A DNA stretch of 64,000 bases from Lingula anatina (Eukaryota > Brachiopoda > Lingulata > Lingulida > Lingulidae): the NCBI RefSeq assembly GCF_001039355.2, contig NW_019775436.1, positions 1,048,085-1,112,084 of the forward strand, written 5' to 3'. Both the position numbers and the translations under genes were made by a program. Shown here piece by piece: positions 46,137-58,447 of the stretch. The notes beneath the pieces were generated by a model. That model saw only the letters and a program-made list of their open reading frames with translations. It did no database searches and was not told the DNA's origin. The first letter of the stretch is position 1. Each line of letters opens with the position of its first letter.

Positions 46137-47373
46137 GATCAGGCTCAGAGGCAGACCTGTTGAGAAGCAGCGTGGTGACATTATCGCTGTCTGTCTCGTC
46201 AGGGGGCAGCTCTAGTGGAGGGAGGTCCAGACCAGAGTCGTCAAGGTTCAGGGTGCTCAGCGGGGTATCACCATCTTCTACAGGAAAAACTGCAGCAGGA
46301 AGAATAAGTACTGATTTAAATATGTTGTTGAACTGACTCATATTTCTACAACTGACTTCAAAATAATAAATAAAATCAGTCACTCAGTCTAGATGAGATT
46401 CAGAGGAAACTTTCAGCAAAATTCAATAAAATTATCAATAATAATAACAATGACATTAAATACAAAAAATACATAATAGATTAAATAAATAAAAATAAAT
46501 AAGCAAACAAAATATTTTCTTCATCCTGTTTCTCACCATTACAGAAAGTAATATTAGCAGAACAAAAAAAAAAAAATGAAACTAATTTCTCAGCAAAAAA
46601 GTTTTCCCTCATTTCTAACAAACCAACAACATCAAGTGACCTATACAACACTAACCCTCAGCCTTGTCCATGACCAGTGGTGTCCTGCAGATGCCCACAG
46701 TGGGTGACCTGGGGTCAGCCTGGGCCAGCTTGACCTTCTCCAACTGGAGAGGTGTGCGAGTGATGTGGGTGGTCGGGGAACGGGGGTCCAGGTGTGACGG
46801 CAGACTCTTCTCCTGCTGTGGGGTTTTAGCCACATGGTTTAAGTCTGCATCTGGAGTTTTCTCAACCTTAGAGAAATGATGTTTTATTTATTTATTTACT
46901 AGCAGTGGTACAATTGATATTCTGTTTTTGTTGGCATGGTGTACACTGCTTCTAAAGTGCTCAATTTGTTAGATTAACTCACTGTATGTGCGTGTAACGG
47001 TGTAAGCTCTACCTAATTATTAAATCTACTAACTAAAACGAAATTCATTTTTAGGCTATAATAAAAATTAGTTTAGAAAGATCAAGTTTTTTTGTTTTCT
47101 GTTAGCCAAGTTTTTTTTTTTAAAGAATGAGACACTATGCATTTTCTTATTACTTAATTAAAAAATGTAGCCTCTTAGCATCTACTTATCAATTTCACCT
47201 CCTAGTAAATTCAATTTACTAGTAAATACCTGAATAGGAGTTCTGTTGATCCCAACAGTGGGGGACCTGGGGTCCATTCTCAGCACTCTCTGGGGCACTG
47301 CTGAGGCTGGGGAAACCTGGTCTTCATCTTCATTCAATATTTCAATAAACTCCTGTGAATTCACCGAGCCCAT
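45370..47373 (-). CDS. CDCA3: Cell division cycle-associated protein 3 (TOME-1)
   Basis: F-box-like trigger of mitotic entry, known in vertebrates to promote WEE1 degradation through SCF and to be degraded by APC/C-Cdh1. Four coding exons in transcript order: 47373-47230, 46866-46656, 46277-46104 and 45629-45370; 789 bp, 262 residues (human 268). Three copies of a DPRSPT..I.RTP motif are present: DPRSPTVGINRTPIQ in exon 1, DPRSPTTHITRTPLQ and DPRSPTVGICRTPLV in exon 2. I recall two in human. The C-terminus has RSPLAFIDSSSPRVIMQKK and a KEN box (VDKENLQ), as in human (DHDKENQ). The ATG at 47373 gives MGSVNSQEF, matching the family MGS start. A minus-strand acceptor at 47438 suggests a noncoding first exon ending near 47885. 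The gene is head-to-head with USP5. Confidence 0.92.
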
Positions 47374-47884
47374 GGTGTTTTACAAGCAGACGATGACTGT
47401 GTTTCAGTTTGAAAAATTTATTCTGCTGCAGACGACTCCTGTATAAAAAATAAATAAAATATGTATGAAAATTCCAAATACAAGATATCTTCTTTTAAAA
47501 TTTGGAACTCATTGAGGGTTCAGCTTCAGGGCCAGTATTTATATCCACATTTAGTACAGTAGGGGACTTCATTAATCGTAAATTAAACTAAATGCTGATT
47601 ATTCATGTTTATCTTTCAAGTTCCATTCATCTTAGTGCAGATAGAGATGGTATAAAGTTCAATCCACAAAGATCAATACAACGAACATACCCTTGCATTG
47701 CAACTCAAATCCAACATTTCTCGTCATAATAATCATATCAACAAAGCTAGATCTAAACATCGAACTGAACCTAACATGTTGACAACAGATTGAAATGCAA
47801 AAGACAATTTTGATTGTAAAGATATCCTTGATACAACTTAAACAAAATTTACTTTAACATACAGGCAATCCAAAATGCAGTTAC

Positions 47885-48083
47885 CTTACAAACCTGTAAT
47901 AAATGGAACATTAAATGAAATATTTACAGAGCACCTTTCACCGTCTGAAAACATAAACTCAGCTCATTTTAAAGTTCGCGCTCTAGCCAATCAAATTTGT
48001 GTTTGAACTTGAAAGGAAGTGCAGGGTATTTAATGGCTGATGAATCGGCTTCTTTGATTGGCCATCTAATCTCATTCTTAAAC
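47885..48083. promoter_or_regulatory. CDCA3/USP5 bidirectional promoter
   Basis: Two CCAAT boxes (47987-47991 on plus; 48057-48061 on minus) and, on the minus strand, GAGCGCGAACTTTAAAATG (47966-47984), which resembles a CDE (GCGCG) followed by a CHR variant (TTTAAA). NF-Y plus CDE/CHR is the known arrangement of G2/M genes, and CDCA3 is one. USP5 ATG is at 48084. CDCA3 would start near 47950 with a spliced leader (possible donor gtaact after 47885). Confidence 0.5.
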
Positions 48084-49096
48084 ATGGCGGCCTCCATGAT
48101 GCAGCATTTGTCAAAGATTCGCATCCCATCAGGAGGCGAAAAAGTCTACAAAGATGAATGTGTTTTCTCATTCGATAATCCAGTAAGTATGCAAATAAAC
48201 CGTAATAATTTTCTCTTTATATAGATTACGAGTGCTGTCCTCAGGATCCGTAAATTTGTTGTAGTTATTTGGGCCGGCAAAATGTTATTGAAGAATGAAG
48301 TTTGTGTTGTTATCTACTTCCATTCATGTCTGCATGGAATGGTGGATTGTTCTCTATCATCTGTTCTTATTTTCAAAGGAATCAGAGACAGGACTCTATG
48401 TTTGTCTTAATTCTTTCCTGGGATTCGGAAGAAGACACGTTGAGAGGTATTTTCGCAAGACTGGGAATGCAGTTTTCCTTCATTTGAGAAGGATAAAAAG
48501 AGAGGTATGTGAAGACACATCCACTTTGATTAAAATTAATAATGGATTTCTGGAAATGGGTTGTCCCAGGAGCCAATTACAGTGACACTTGTCATTGATA
48601 TTTTACAAGTGATAGCCCTGTATTTGAGTAATGAATATAAAACATTTCCATGTATTCTATTTTATCTTGTTACAGCTTCCCAAGTCAGATGAAGAACCTG
48701 AGAAAAAGAAGCCTACCAAGCTTGCCATAGGTTTGTGTGTGTGTGTGTGTGTGTGTTTGTCAGGGGAGATTGAACCATTAACACAGAGAGGACCCTTGCT
48801 TGAAATTGAAATGAAAGAATTTGTGTGAAAGTTTTAGGTTCAGAGTTTATTAGAACATTTTATCATATAAAACTCTGTCTTTTTCTGTTCATTGAAAGAA
48901 TTAAAAAAGGGTCTTTTTTCTTTTTATTAAAGGAATTACGGTAATTGTAGTCCCAGTTAATATTAACATTTAGAAAATTGTTTACTAAATCTGTAATATA
49001 ATATTATATGTAGGAATAAAATGAACTAGCTACTCTTTTTGAATAGTCAATATATTTCACATTTGTATTCAAAATATTTTTAATGTACAATTGATC

Positions 49097-49138
<42 letters not shown>

Positions 49139-52100
49139 TAAGGTGTTGAAGGAGGATTTGCAGTGGATGAGAAGAAGTATGATTTTGAAGAACACAACTC
49201 TGTGGTGGTCCTGCCAGACTGGACCAAGATTCCACTTCCCAATACAGAGATCCCTGACATGGTATTAAAACCGATTATGTAATAATAACAACATAAATTG
49301 AAGAGTTGTTGATCCTTATGGTTTACTGGCCATACGGAGCAACACTGTCCTAGTATTGAAACAGGATTCACTGGTCCGAACTTAAAGTTTCAAGAAGACT
49401 GGCCATTCCGAAATTAAAGTTTCAATAAGACTGGCCATTTTCCTCTATTGCATTAATATTAGTGATAACAAGACCTTGATTTTTTCAAACTTCCTTTTAA
49501 AAATAAAATCATGTTGCAGTTACATTTCAGAAAAGTTAGATCAAACTGTAATCTATTTTGAAAACTTAAAAAAAAAGTTTAATGGCCATATTTGACCAAT
49601 AAATTCACACATTGTGAAAAGTCTGTTGGTCCATACAAAATTTTCCTGGCTAAGAAGAGCAAAAGGCTTACAACGCAGACTCTAGTTATAATGATGATGA
49701 TAATTAAATAATTATGCTATTTTCAGTATATGTATATTAAATAAACAGTGTAAAATTATTTAAAAAATAAATATAGAGAAATATGTAAGACCAGTTTGAT
49801 TACAGTATCCAGACGGTTGTCTTTTACAGTAGTTTTAAACAGTACTACTAATAGGAAATCCATGAACTGTTTAGTTACATATGAAATGTTCCGTCAAATT
49901 GCTGTTTGTTACAGGTATCTCTGTCAGTTGCTGCAGTGTTGGCAGCAGAGTCTGCTACCAAACTGGCAGAGGCTGCAGCCATGGCTGGAACATGGGAAGG
50001 AGAAAAGAGAATTGTATCCAAGTAAGAGTTGCAGATTATGTTTATATGAGTGGTTCGTGATGCTTTTTAAAAGATATAAATCTAAACTACTTGGCCATGG
50101 GTTATTATTCCCCAAATATTTCAGAGTAATAAGTTTCCATACATGGATATAAAATTTAAGTGAATTTATCTCCTTTTACTTTTTACATGTTTGGAAAGAA
50201 CACATGTAAGACTGAACATTTTATGCTGATAGGCTAAAACAAGCATTTTAGACTTAGCACTGTATTTGATATTTTTCCCATATTTGTGCTAGACATGCTG
50301 AAAACTTAGTGCAACTAGACAATGGCAAAAAGATCCCTCCCAAAGGTTGGAAATGCGAAATGTGTGATCTGACCTCAAACCTCTGGCTCAACTTGACTGA
50401 TGGCGCCATCTTGTGTGGACGTAAATTCTTCGATGGTTCAGGTGGAAACAATCATGCTGTTGATTACTATGCACAAACCAAGTATCCTCTTGCTGTGAAA
50501 CTGGGCACTATTACTCCAGACGGGGCTGGTAAGTTTAAGTTTAAACCCTACCCTTAGCCCACTTTGGGACCAGTATTTATTTATTGACTTATTTATTTTT
50601 ACCAAATATCTAGTTTTAGTTATCTCAGTATTTTAAGTTGGATTAAATTAATACAGAATGTGGCCAGTAGGAAAAGTATGATTAATTTTTTTTTTTTGGC
50701 CAAACAAGCACTGAGTAAAAGATTTTGCTAAACAAAGCCTAACTGCTTATTAAATCATATTTAGAGCATTTGTTTGGTGATATGATAGTGTTCTGTTTAA
50801 AGATATTGTTCTTTTACTTAGAGCTGATACATATTCATATCTGAACTTATTATTTTGAGCTATTCTATGTTTTAAAAATTAATAAATGAAAGAAAGAGAA
50901 TGCCATATGATACTAAATTAAGTGGCTGCTGAGTGAATTTTTTTATACGTTGCATATTGCTCAGAAAAGAATAAGATTGTGGTTTCCCTTTAGATGTGTA
51001 TTCCTATGATGAAGATGACATGGTGGAAAATCCATGCCTGGCCAAGCACCTGGCTCACTGGGGTATTAATGTGGCTGCCATGGAAAAGGTAGGCAGAGGG
51101 TGGTATATTTTGTATCATGTCTAGTTATATACTGACACCATAGTTTATTGTTTTATATGTGTAATATGACCCATAATAATAATAAGAGTCAGGACATTTT
51201 CTTTTTCACTTTATATAAAAGATGGAAAATCTGATTCATTTTTTTAAAACATCAAACCTAATCATTTTCGTACTGGAAAAATGTACATTATCTCCATGAG
51301 TCAGAAAAAGAAGTAAAGAGTTGCATTGGCATGATTGCTTATATTTTTTTTAAAATTCATTTTTGTATTACTGACAAGTAAGACTCATCTTTCTGGTAAT
51401 CCTCACATATATAATTTTTAGACTGATAAAACCATGCTAGAACTGGAGATAGACTTGAACCAGAAGATAGGAGAATGGGATGTCATACAGGAAGCAGGGA
51501 GCAAGCTAGAGCCTGTCTATGGTCCAGGGTACACTGGCATGCATAACCTAGGCAACAGCTGTTACATGAACTCCACCATGCAAGTGCTCTTTTCCGTGCC
51601 AGAGTTTAAACAGAAGTGAGTACAATGTAAAACACATTGTAAATCTGTTTCTGGAATTAAAGCGTCTGCTGAAATAGACTATGATGACCAGAAATAGATC
51701 AAAAATGTTTATGTTATCTCAGCTGGATAGTTTCATAAAGTTACAGTAGACCTCATATATAACAACTCCCTTAAACCGGATACTTGTCTATATCGTGTAC
51801 TTTATCTGGGAGTCTTGATTCCACCTACGGCAGAGATTTTGCATATAGCAGACAATTCAGCCAGGCTGGATTAGTGTGTTATATCACGAGACTACTGTAT
51901 AATACAGTGCTATTACAAAAATTAAGCCAGGCTGGATTAGTGTGTTATATCACGAGACTACTGTATAATACAGTGCTATTACAAAAATTAAGCCAGGCTG
52001 GATTAGTGTGTTATATCACGAGACTACTGTATAATACAGTGCTATTACAAAAATTTAGCCAGGCTGGATTAGTGTGTTATATCACGAGACTACTGTATAA

Positions 52101-55100
52101 TACAGTGCTATTACAAAAATTTAGCCAGGCTGGATTAGTGTGTTATATCACGAGACTACTGTATAATACAGTGCTATTACAAAAATTCATGACTTTGGTA
52201 AGTGGTATGGAAAAGGAAAAAAAAGAAGAAAAATAAAAAAGTCTTTTATGCTGTTTTCATTGAGTTGCATTTTTTTGTTGCATTCTTAACACAAGAAGTT
52301 GTGGTGAATTGTAATTTACAATATAATTTTCATAGATATGCAGACCAAGCTGAGAGCTACTATGACAGTGCTCCATTAGACCCAACCAGTGATTTTAATG
52401 TTCAGATGTAAGTATGGAGGCTTGAAAGATCTGGAAGATTTTGAAGTTTGTTAATCAAATGGGTTCATGGATTGGAAAGCACTGTTTATGCCAATTAAAG
52501 TAACTTGCCAGTAGTTAAAGCATAAGAGAAAAAAAGTTGCCTTGGGCACAACTTTAGGTGGTATTTCATGCACTTTCTTGAGATAATGAGAAAGCGACCA
52601 AATCATTCAGTAATTAATACTACCATAGTTGTTTACACACTCTAAAGTATATCAGTTCACCTGTCTTTAGATTAAAAGTCAACATTTGTTGACATTTTCT
52701 ACTGTGAATTTAATTTTTATTAGGGCCAAACTTGGTCATGGTCTGTTGTCTGGTGATTATTCTAAGCCAGAGGAGCCTGAAGACAGCAATGGAATAAAAG
52801 TTGTGGTTAGTATACTAGCATATGACATTTGAAATTGTCAGTAATAGTGTGACTGTGTAAATTTGTGAGCATAACTTTCCATAAATGTTTGAAATGTCAA
52901 AATTTTTGCTGGTGTGTCAAATTGAAATGTAAGATGAAAAAGAAAAACTACAGATCGATCTTTATTTTTTTCTTTTCTTTACCTAAATATACTTATACTG
53001 AGAGAAGGTGTGTGTGTGTGTGTAAGTGTGATTAACTGGTTTAAAATGTCCATATTGCTGGTTTTGATTCTGTTGTAAGATTGAAGTTTTTTTACTGTGA
53101 AATAAGAAAAATATTAATGTGCTTGTGTTCCCTTGCAGAAACCAAATGGCATTCGCCCACACATGTTTAAGAACTTAATAGGGCAAGGACATCCTGAATT
53201 CTCCACTAAGAGGCAGCAAGATGCACAAGAATTTCTACTACACTTAATATCAGTGATAGAGGTAATGTTTTTATCATTCCTTAACATGTAACAAATTTCG
53301 CTGAATTCACAATGCATATTGTTCATTTATAGGATTCTAAGATATCAATGTAAGCACATCAGATTAAAAAAAACATGTAAAAATAATGCGTTTTTGAGAA
53401 AAATAGAAATGAATAATTTTCAAGTTTTATGTGTATAATTTTCCAGTGTGTAACAGGTTGTATTATGAGAAGAATCAGATTTTTGAAAAATAAAAAAGTC
53501 TGTTTGCTTTTCTTTTTCAGAGAAACAGTCGTAACTCTTCCAATCCATGTGATTGCTTTAGGTTTGAGGTAGAGGAGAGAATCAAGTGTATACAAAGCCA
53601 GAAAGTTAAATATACAAAGAGGGCAGATTACATTCTAGCTTTACCCATCCCACTGGATGCCTTAGTCAACAAAGGTAACATAAGAGATTAATTAAAGTTT
53701 TTAAAGGTGCTGAGCTCTTTTTTTCTTATACTTTTTCTGTGCTCTTATCAAGATTAATTAGACATTTTCAAACACAAAGTTTACTTTTTGATCAGTCCCA
53801 GCTAACTTTTCAAAAACTTGTGCATCGTCACTTTTCCAAGTATTGAGGTTACCTTCCACTTTCAGATGAATTTGCAGCATATGAATCAAAACGGAAGGAA
53901 GTAGAGGCTAGCGGTGACAGACTGTAAGATATGATACTCTAAAAAAATCCATTTCTTTACATATTTTAAAAACAAATAACATCGATCAATTTACATATTC
54001 TTCTAAAAGCAATTAAGTGTGGTATTGATACTCTGGAATTATTTCTTGAAATCCTTAAAGATTATCTTTAAATTTGCATCTCTTTAATGACGATGAAGAA
54101 GTGTAGATTGGCTGTAGCATTTTTTTAGTTCTCAAAAAATAACACATTATGTGGTGGTGTTTCAGTGACCCTAAAGAGCTAGTCAGGCCAAAGATTCCTC
54201 TGAAGTCATGTATAGAAGCCTTTGCTGCCCAGGAAATGGTTGATGACTTTTACAGCACTGCTCTAAAGGCCAAATCAGTGGCCCAGAAGTATGTAAAACT
54301 TATATATTCTGCTTGTTTTCACTTTTATTTTGTATATCAGTTATGAAGCATAATTGCATCCTCTAAAATCATCCAGCACATCTGAAAAATTCAGTCAAAT
54401 TACATATTTTTTCTTAAAATGTGAAGGTAGGATTACATACTAATATTTAGCTAAACGAGAATGAAGTTATACAATTTTCACATTTGAATGTAACTAAAGA
54501 CTGCGAGTTTCTATAACATAAATATATTAATTTAATTTGAATTAAGCTTGAAATAAATTAATTTAAGTCAGTAACCAATAACAAAAAGAAGTAAATATTA
54601 ATAAATTATTGTTTGAAACAGAAATGTAGATTTTTATGTACAGACACAGATGTGTCTGTACATATTGCCATCACCTGTGTCTGTCGTCGCCGTCGTCGCC
54701 GTCGCCGATGCCGATGCCGGCGCCGTGCACTTTCCTTGTTAACACGATAAGTGGAGGGCAGTTTTACTTTTTGGCTTTATATTTACAGAGCTGATGAATA
54801 NTTTTTTTTTGTGACATAGGAATAAAATAATACTTTACCAGCCAACCTTCTGCTTGCTGACAGTGTTTTCAGCATAACTTGTCGCAGTATACAACATGTT
54901 TTCCAATTTCAGAATGACGCGGTTGTCCACATTTCCAGATTATTTGATCATACAGCTGAAGAAATTCACAATAGGGGATGACTGGGTACCAAAGAAGTTA
55001 GGTAAGAAGTGAGATGAAGTTGGTAATGTTAAGATGCTCTTGAGGATTTCTATCCTCTGTTTTGATTTGTAATCTCCATATTGTTCTGCAATAATATGTG

Positions 55101-57808
55101 TTTCTGAGTTATTTGCTATACAATAATGTTCTTCTTTATTATTTAGATATAAATGGTGAAAAATATGGAAATGAAATACAGATAAATTACAGTTATTTAT
55201 TTTGCATCTATCTAGCATATTTTCAAAATATGTCTGCATTGTTATTAATGTTATTACATTGAGAGATTAATAATGACATTTTTCATTGAGATTTACAAGT
55301 AAGTTGTCAAAATGTCCAAATTGACATAATCATGTGTATATGGTGTTATGTTCTTATCAAAATAATTTTTAAAAAATTAACACTGACAATCATATACGCT
55401 GTGTTCCAGATGTCTCTGTTGATATCCCAGATGACCTTGACCTTAGTGACCTGAGAGGTCAAGGTCGTCAGCCAGGAGAGGAGGAGCTGCCTGAGGAAGC
55501 TGGAGATCAGAGTGAAAAAGGTTAGAAGCTGTCTATTATGTTTGCACATTTTTACATTGAAATTCATTTCAGTATTACTTAGTAGGTACTGTATGTTTTA
55601 AAATGATATTTTCAAATGTTACATGATTAGAAATTCCAACTATCCTTAAATCAGTTCTTTTAGAAGTCTTTTCAGTGAATTTTATAGCTCAGCTTGTTAG
55701 GCATATTATTTCATTCAGATTAACGTGAAGCAGTTAATCCAGAAATTGCATCTCTGCATTTTTCTTGGCACATGCATAATTAGTGTCAACCAAAAGCGAC
55801 AGATTAAACATTTGAATGGGTCTGTTGCCTGTTATTCTATAACATTTGGGTTAAAGCTGACAATGATGAATGAAGATGTATTTATTTGTACACCATTCAG
55901 TGACAGTGGATGAAGCTGTGGTGCAACAGCTGGCAGACATGGGTTTTCCTGCCAATGCCTGCAGGAAGGCTGTGTACTACACTAATAACACAGGGGTGGA
56001 GTCAGCCATGAACTGGGTCATGCAACACATGGACGACCAAGGTTTGTCCTCTCTCTCTCTCTCTCACCCAAATCTCATGGCTTTCTCTTACTCGCTCTCT
56101 CTCTCATGTGATAGTGTGTGTGTGTGTGTTTAACTAGATAAAGAATATTAAGAAGACCAAGATATGCCTTATTTTAGTGACACACTAATTCATCTTTTTT
56201 TCCTATTCTCTCCTATCACATCCAGCCATGATTTCTAGAATTACCAGTATGACTTATTATTTCCATTCTTAATTTGTAACCATATGTCATATGGGCATCA
56301 GACTTTTTTCAAGGTATGTAGTCAAGTGCCCTTTGGTGTGAAGAACACTTTCCTCTTTTCACCTAGATTTTGCTGAGCCTCTTCAAGTTCTGGGGCAACC
56401 CAAGAGAGATGACTTTGCCGTGAGTGAGGAAGGCCTGGCCATGATTATGTCCATGGGTTTCAGTGGCGAGCAGGCCGTCAGAGCCCTGAAAGCAACAGTG
56501 AGTAGATCACAGCATGTCAAGTTTTCTTATTGTTACCTTGTGTATTTTCACCACCACGTGGGTGTGTTTTTCTCTGTATAAGTCAGATTTTCCTTTTCTG
56601 ATTTATCAACCTATATCACTGTGTTACAAAAAAGATTTGTAGATTTTTATGTACAGACACAGATGTGTNCTGTTAACCATTATGTAATATTGCATCAGAA
56701 TAGAAGAAAACACAATTTTGGGTGCTGCTGCCATGATGACCATTATGGGAAAACCATGTTATTTATAATTGCCAAACGTTCAGAAAAGAAATACAGGACT
56801 AAAATGCAGCCTGAGTTGGAAAAGTAGTCTAATTGGCTTCTTTTTCTGGAAGTTATACATTTTCAAAGTGTGAACTTGAACTCCCATGGGCTTGAAGCCT
56901 TATGCTTGTTACACATTTTACTTACATTGGTATTACCTGTTGAGCATAATTAAAATTTGATGTTGAATTTGCAGTTTAACATAATGTACTTTTGCATCAG
57001 AATTGACAGTAGCCTATTTTGTGCATAGTTATTTCCTGTTTTTTGTCTGTACATTTGACAGCTTTGCTGCCTTGTTACAAGAAGGAATAATTATTAGGTT
57101 TTGTCCTTGAACCTTCATCATGAAATTAAACCTAGTATAAAGGGGTGGGGGAACTTGATGTGGTTTACAGATATTTTGGGAAATGATTTTGGTTTAGACA
57201 GTGAGGATTTAAGTAGTGAGGATTTAAGTAATTGTAAATTTTTTCATTGCGATTCTCATAGGACAATAACACAGAGAGGGCTGTGGATTGGATATTTAGT
57301 CACGCAGACGAATTAGACCAACCTATGGAGACAGAGGCAGAGTCAGCATCTGATTCACAGCCAAAGTATAGGGATGGGCCAGGAAGTAAGTGTCCATGTC
57401 GAACCGTTGCTCTGAGGAATTATCTATTTTCAACATCAGGCTTGATGTTTTTCCATTTAAATACATTTTTTTTAAAACTTTTTAAGATGATTTTTCCTAA
57501 AGTACACCTTTATTATACTTGAAAATCTCTGGACATGTTAGCTGTATTTTAAACTTTTTTTCAGTTACACATTTCAGAAAGAGTCTTTTCCTTTTTGCAG
57601 TATGTATTGTAACCTTGTTCTCTTTGTTTCAGAGTACAAACTTCTTGGATTCATCAGTCACATGGGAACATCTACCCTAGTGGGCCATTACGTGTGCCAC
57701 ATACGAAAGGAAGGGAGGTGGATCATCTTCAACGATGAGAAAGTTGCACTTTCAGAACACCCTCCAAAGGACTTAGCTTATCTATATGTATATCAGAGAG
57801 TGCAGTAA
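48084..57808 (+). CDS. USP5: Ubiquitin carboxyl-terminal hydrolase 5 (isopeptidase T)
   Basis: Deubiquitinase that disassembles free polyubiquitin chains. Twenty coding exons: 48084-48182, 48379-48504, 48676-48730, 49143-49261, 49915-50021, 50293-50528, 50994-51088, 51422-51615, 52336-52407, 52724-52805, 53139-53261, 53521-53674, 53866-53923, 54166-54288, 54913-55001, 55410-55520, 55901-56041, 56367-56497, 57262-57385 and 57633-57808. Total 2415 bp, 804 residues (human 835-858). All phases fit. Visible domains: N-terminal ZnF-UBP variant; ZnF-UBP ([20 protein letters not shown], then [20 protein letters not shown]); Cys box [25 protein letters not shown]1 ([20 protein letters not shown]); UBA2 ([20 protein letters not shown]); His box [20 protein letters not shown]. 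Ends VYQRVQ-TAA. It is head-to-head with CDCA3. Lone N bases lie in two introns. Confidence 0.97.
49098..49138 (+). repeat. (TTA)n microsatellite
   Basis: Trinucleotide run ending directly before the acceptor of the USP5 exon at 49143; it forms the polypyrimidine region of that acceptor. Confidence 0.9.
51859..52188. repeat. 66-bp minisatellite, five units
   Basis: Five almost identical 66-bp units starting at 51859, 51925, 51991, 52057 and 52123, in the USP5 intron between 51615 and 52336. Each begins AGCCAGGCTGGATTAG and contains ATCACGAGACTACTG. The unit is 22 codons long and has no stop in one frame, so a 150-codon open frame results by arithmetic. Confidence 0.95.
54625..54801. repeat. 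Dispersed-repeat fragment with GTCGCC microsatellite
   Basis: Starts with a 31-bp sequence containing TTTTTATGTACAGACACAGA, passes through CGTCGCCGTCGTCGCCGTCG-like sequence and ends at a lone N (54801). The same 31 bp occurs at 56638-56668, where a lone N also follows. GC content differs sharply from the surrounding intron. Likely a transposon fragment; family not recognised. Confidence 0.5.
56638..56669. repeat. 31-bp copy of the 54625 repeat, truncated at N
   Basis: Identical to 54625-54655, then N at 56669. The scaffold probably omits the rest of a repeat copy here. Confidence 0.7.
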
Positions 57809-57834
57809 GGGCTCCATACTGTAAAATGTAACAG

Positions 57835-57840
57835 AATAAA
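57835..57840 (+). terminator. Poly(A) signal of USP5 (proximal)
   Basis: AATAAA 27 bp after the USP5 stop. Being so close to the stop, it may not be the only signal used. Confidence 0.45.
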
Positions 57841-57842
57841 AT

Positions 57843-57914
57843 TTCAAAGAGGAAATTGTGCTTTCTGAACACACTCCTAAGGATATAGCCTATCTCTGTT
57901 TTTCTCAGAGAATA
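57843..57914 (+). pseudogene. Divergent second copy of the USP5 C-terminal coding segment
   Basis: Conceptual translation EEIVLSEHTPKDIAYLCFSQ, then RI, aligns with the real USP5 end [21 protein letters not shown], then RV, 112 bp upstream. About five of the differing codons are silent third-base changes (TCA/TCT, CCA/CCT, GAC/GAT, GCT/GCC, CTA/CTC), suggesting the copy was once under protein selection. It is in another frame from the USP5 stop, lacks the first two-thirds of the exon and stays open to a TAG at about 58000. It could be a relic of tandem duplication or part of an alternative last exon. Confidence 0.7.
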
Positions 57915-58390
57915 CACAAAATATTGCAAAGTAAATGTGAAGAAGAATTAGAGTTAGCTGTGTCAAAGTTCTGCTTCAAAAAAACTGGGTCACTCACATA
58001 GATAAGGTTTTAAACTTTCACTCGAAACTATTCTTAAATGTATACCATTATTATTTAGTGCCTTCTGTAAAGGACTGTCAAGTGGAAAGGTGTAAACTGA
58101 GAGGGCTCATAAAATATTTCTGCAAAAATTATCAAAACTCAAAACAAACTCAGTGCAGTTGTGTCTATTGTATAATTCTCTGTTTGCATCTTTTGGTTAT
58201 TTGTGTGGACTATGTCATTATGAGTTGACGTTATGTAAATGTCAGTTTTAAAACACATAGCATTTAAATGCTAATATCTGCTATGTTAGGTAAGTGATTT
58301 TACACAACAGGGTTCATTGTGTACAACATTTATGTTCACTACTATATTAATGTAAGGTTGAGCATGGGAATGTGATGGGGCCTATTTGCA

Positions 58391-58447
<57 letters not shown>

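Noticed and set aside
46072-46336. Plus-strand frame across 46082-46336
   Set aside because: Shadow of the minus-strand CDCA3 exon 3, which has matching splice sites and phase.
51784-52236. 150-codon frame with five 22-residue repeats
   Set aside because: It is a 66-bp minisatellite inside a USP5 intron. Its frame differs from that of the preceding exon, so intron retention would not translate it.
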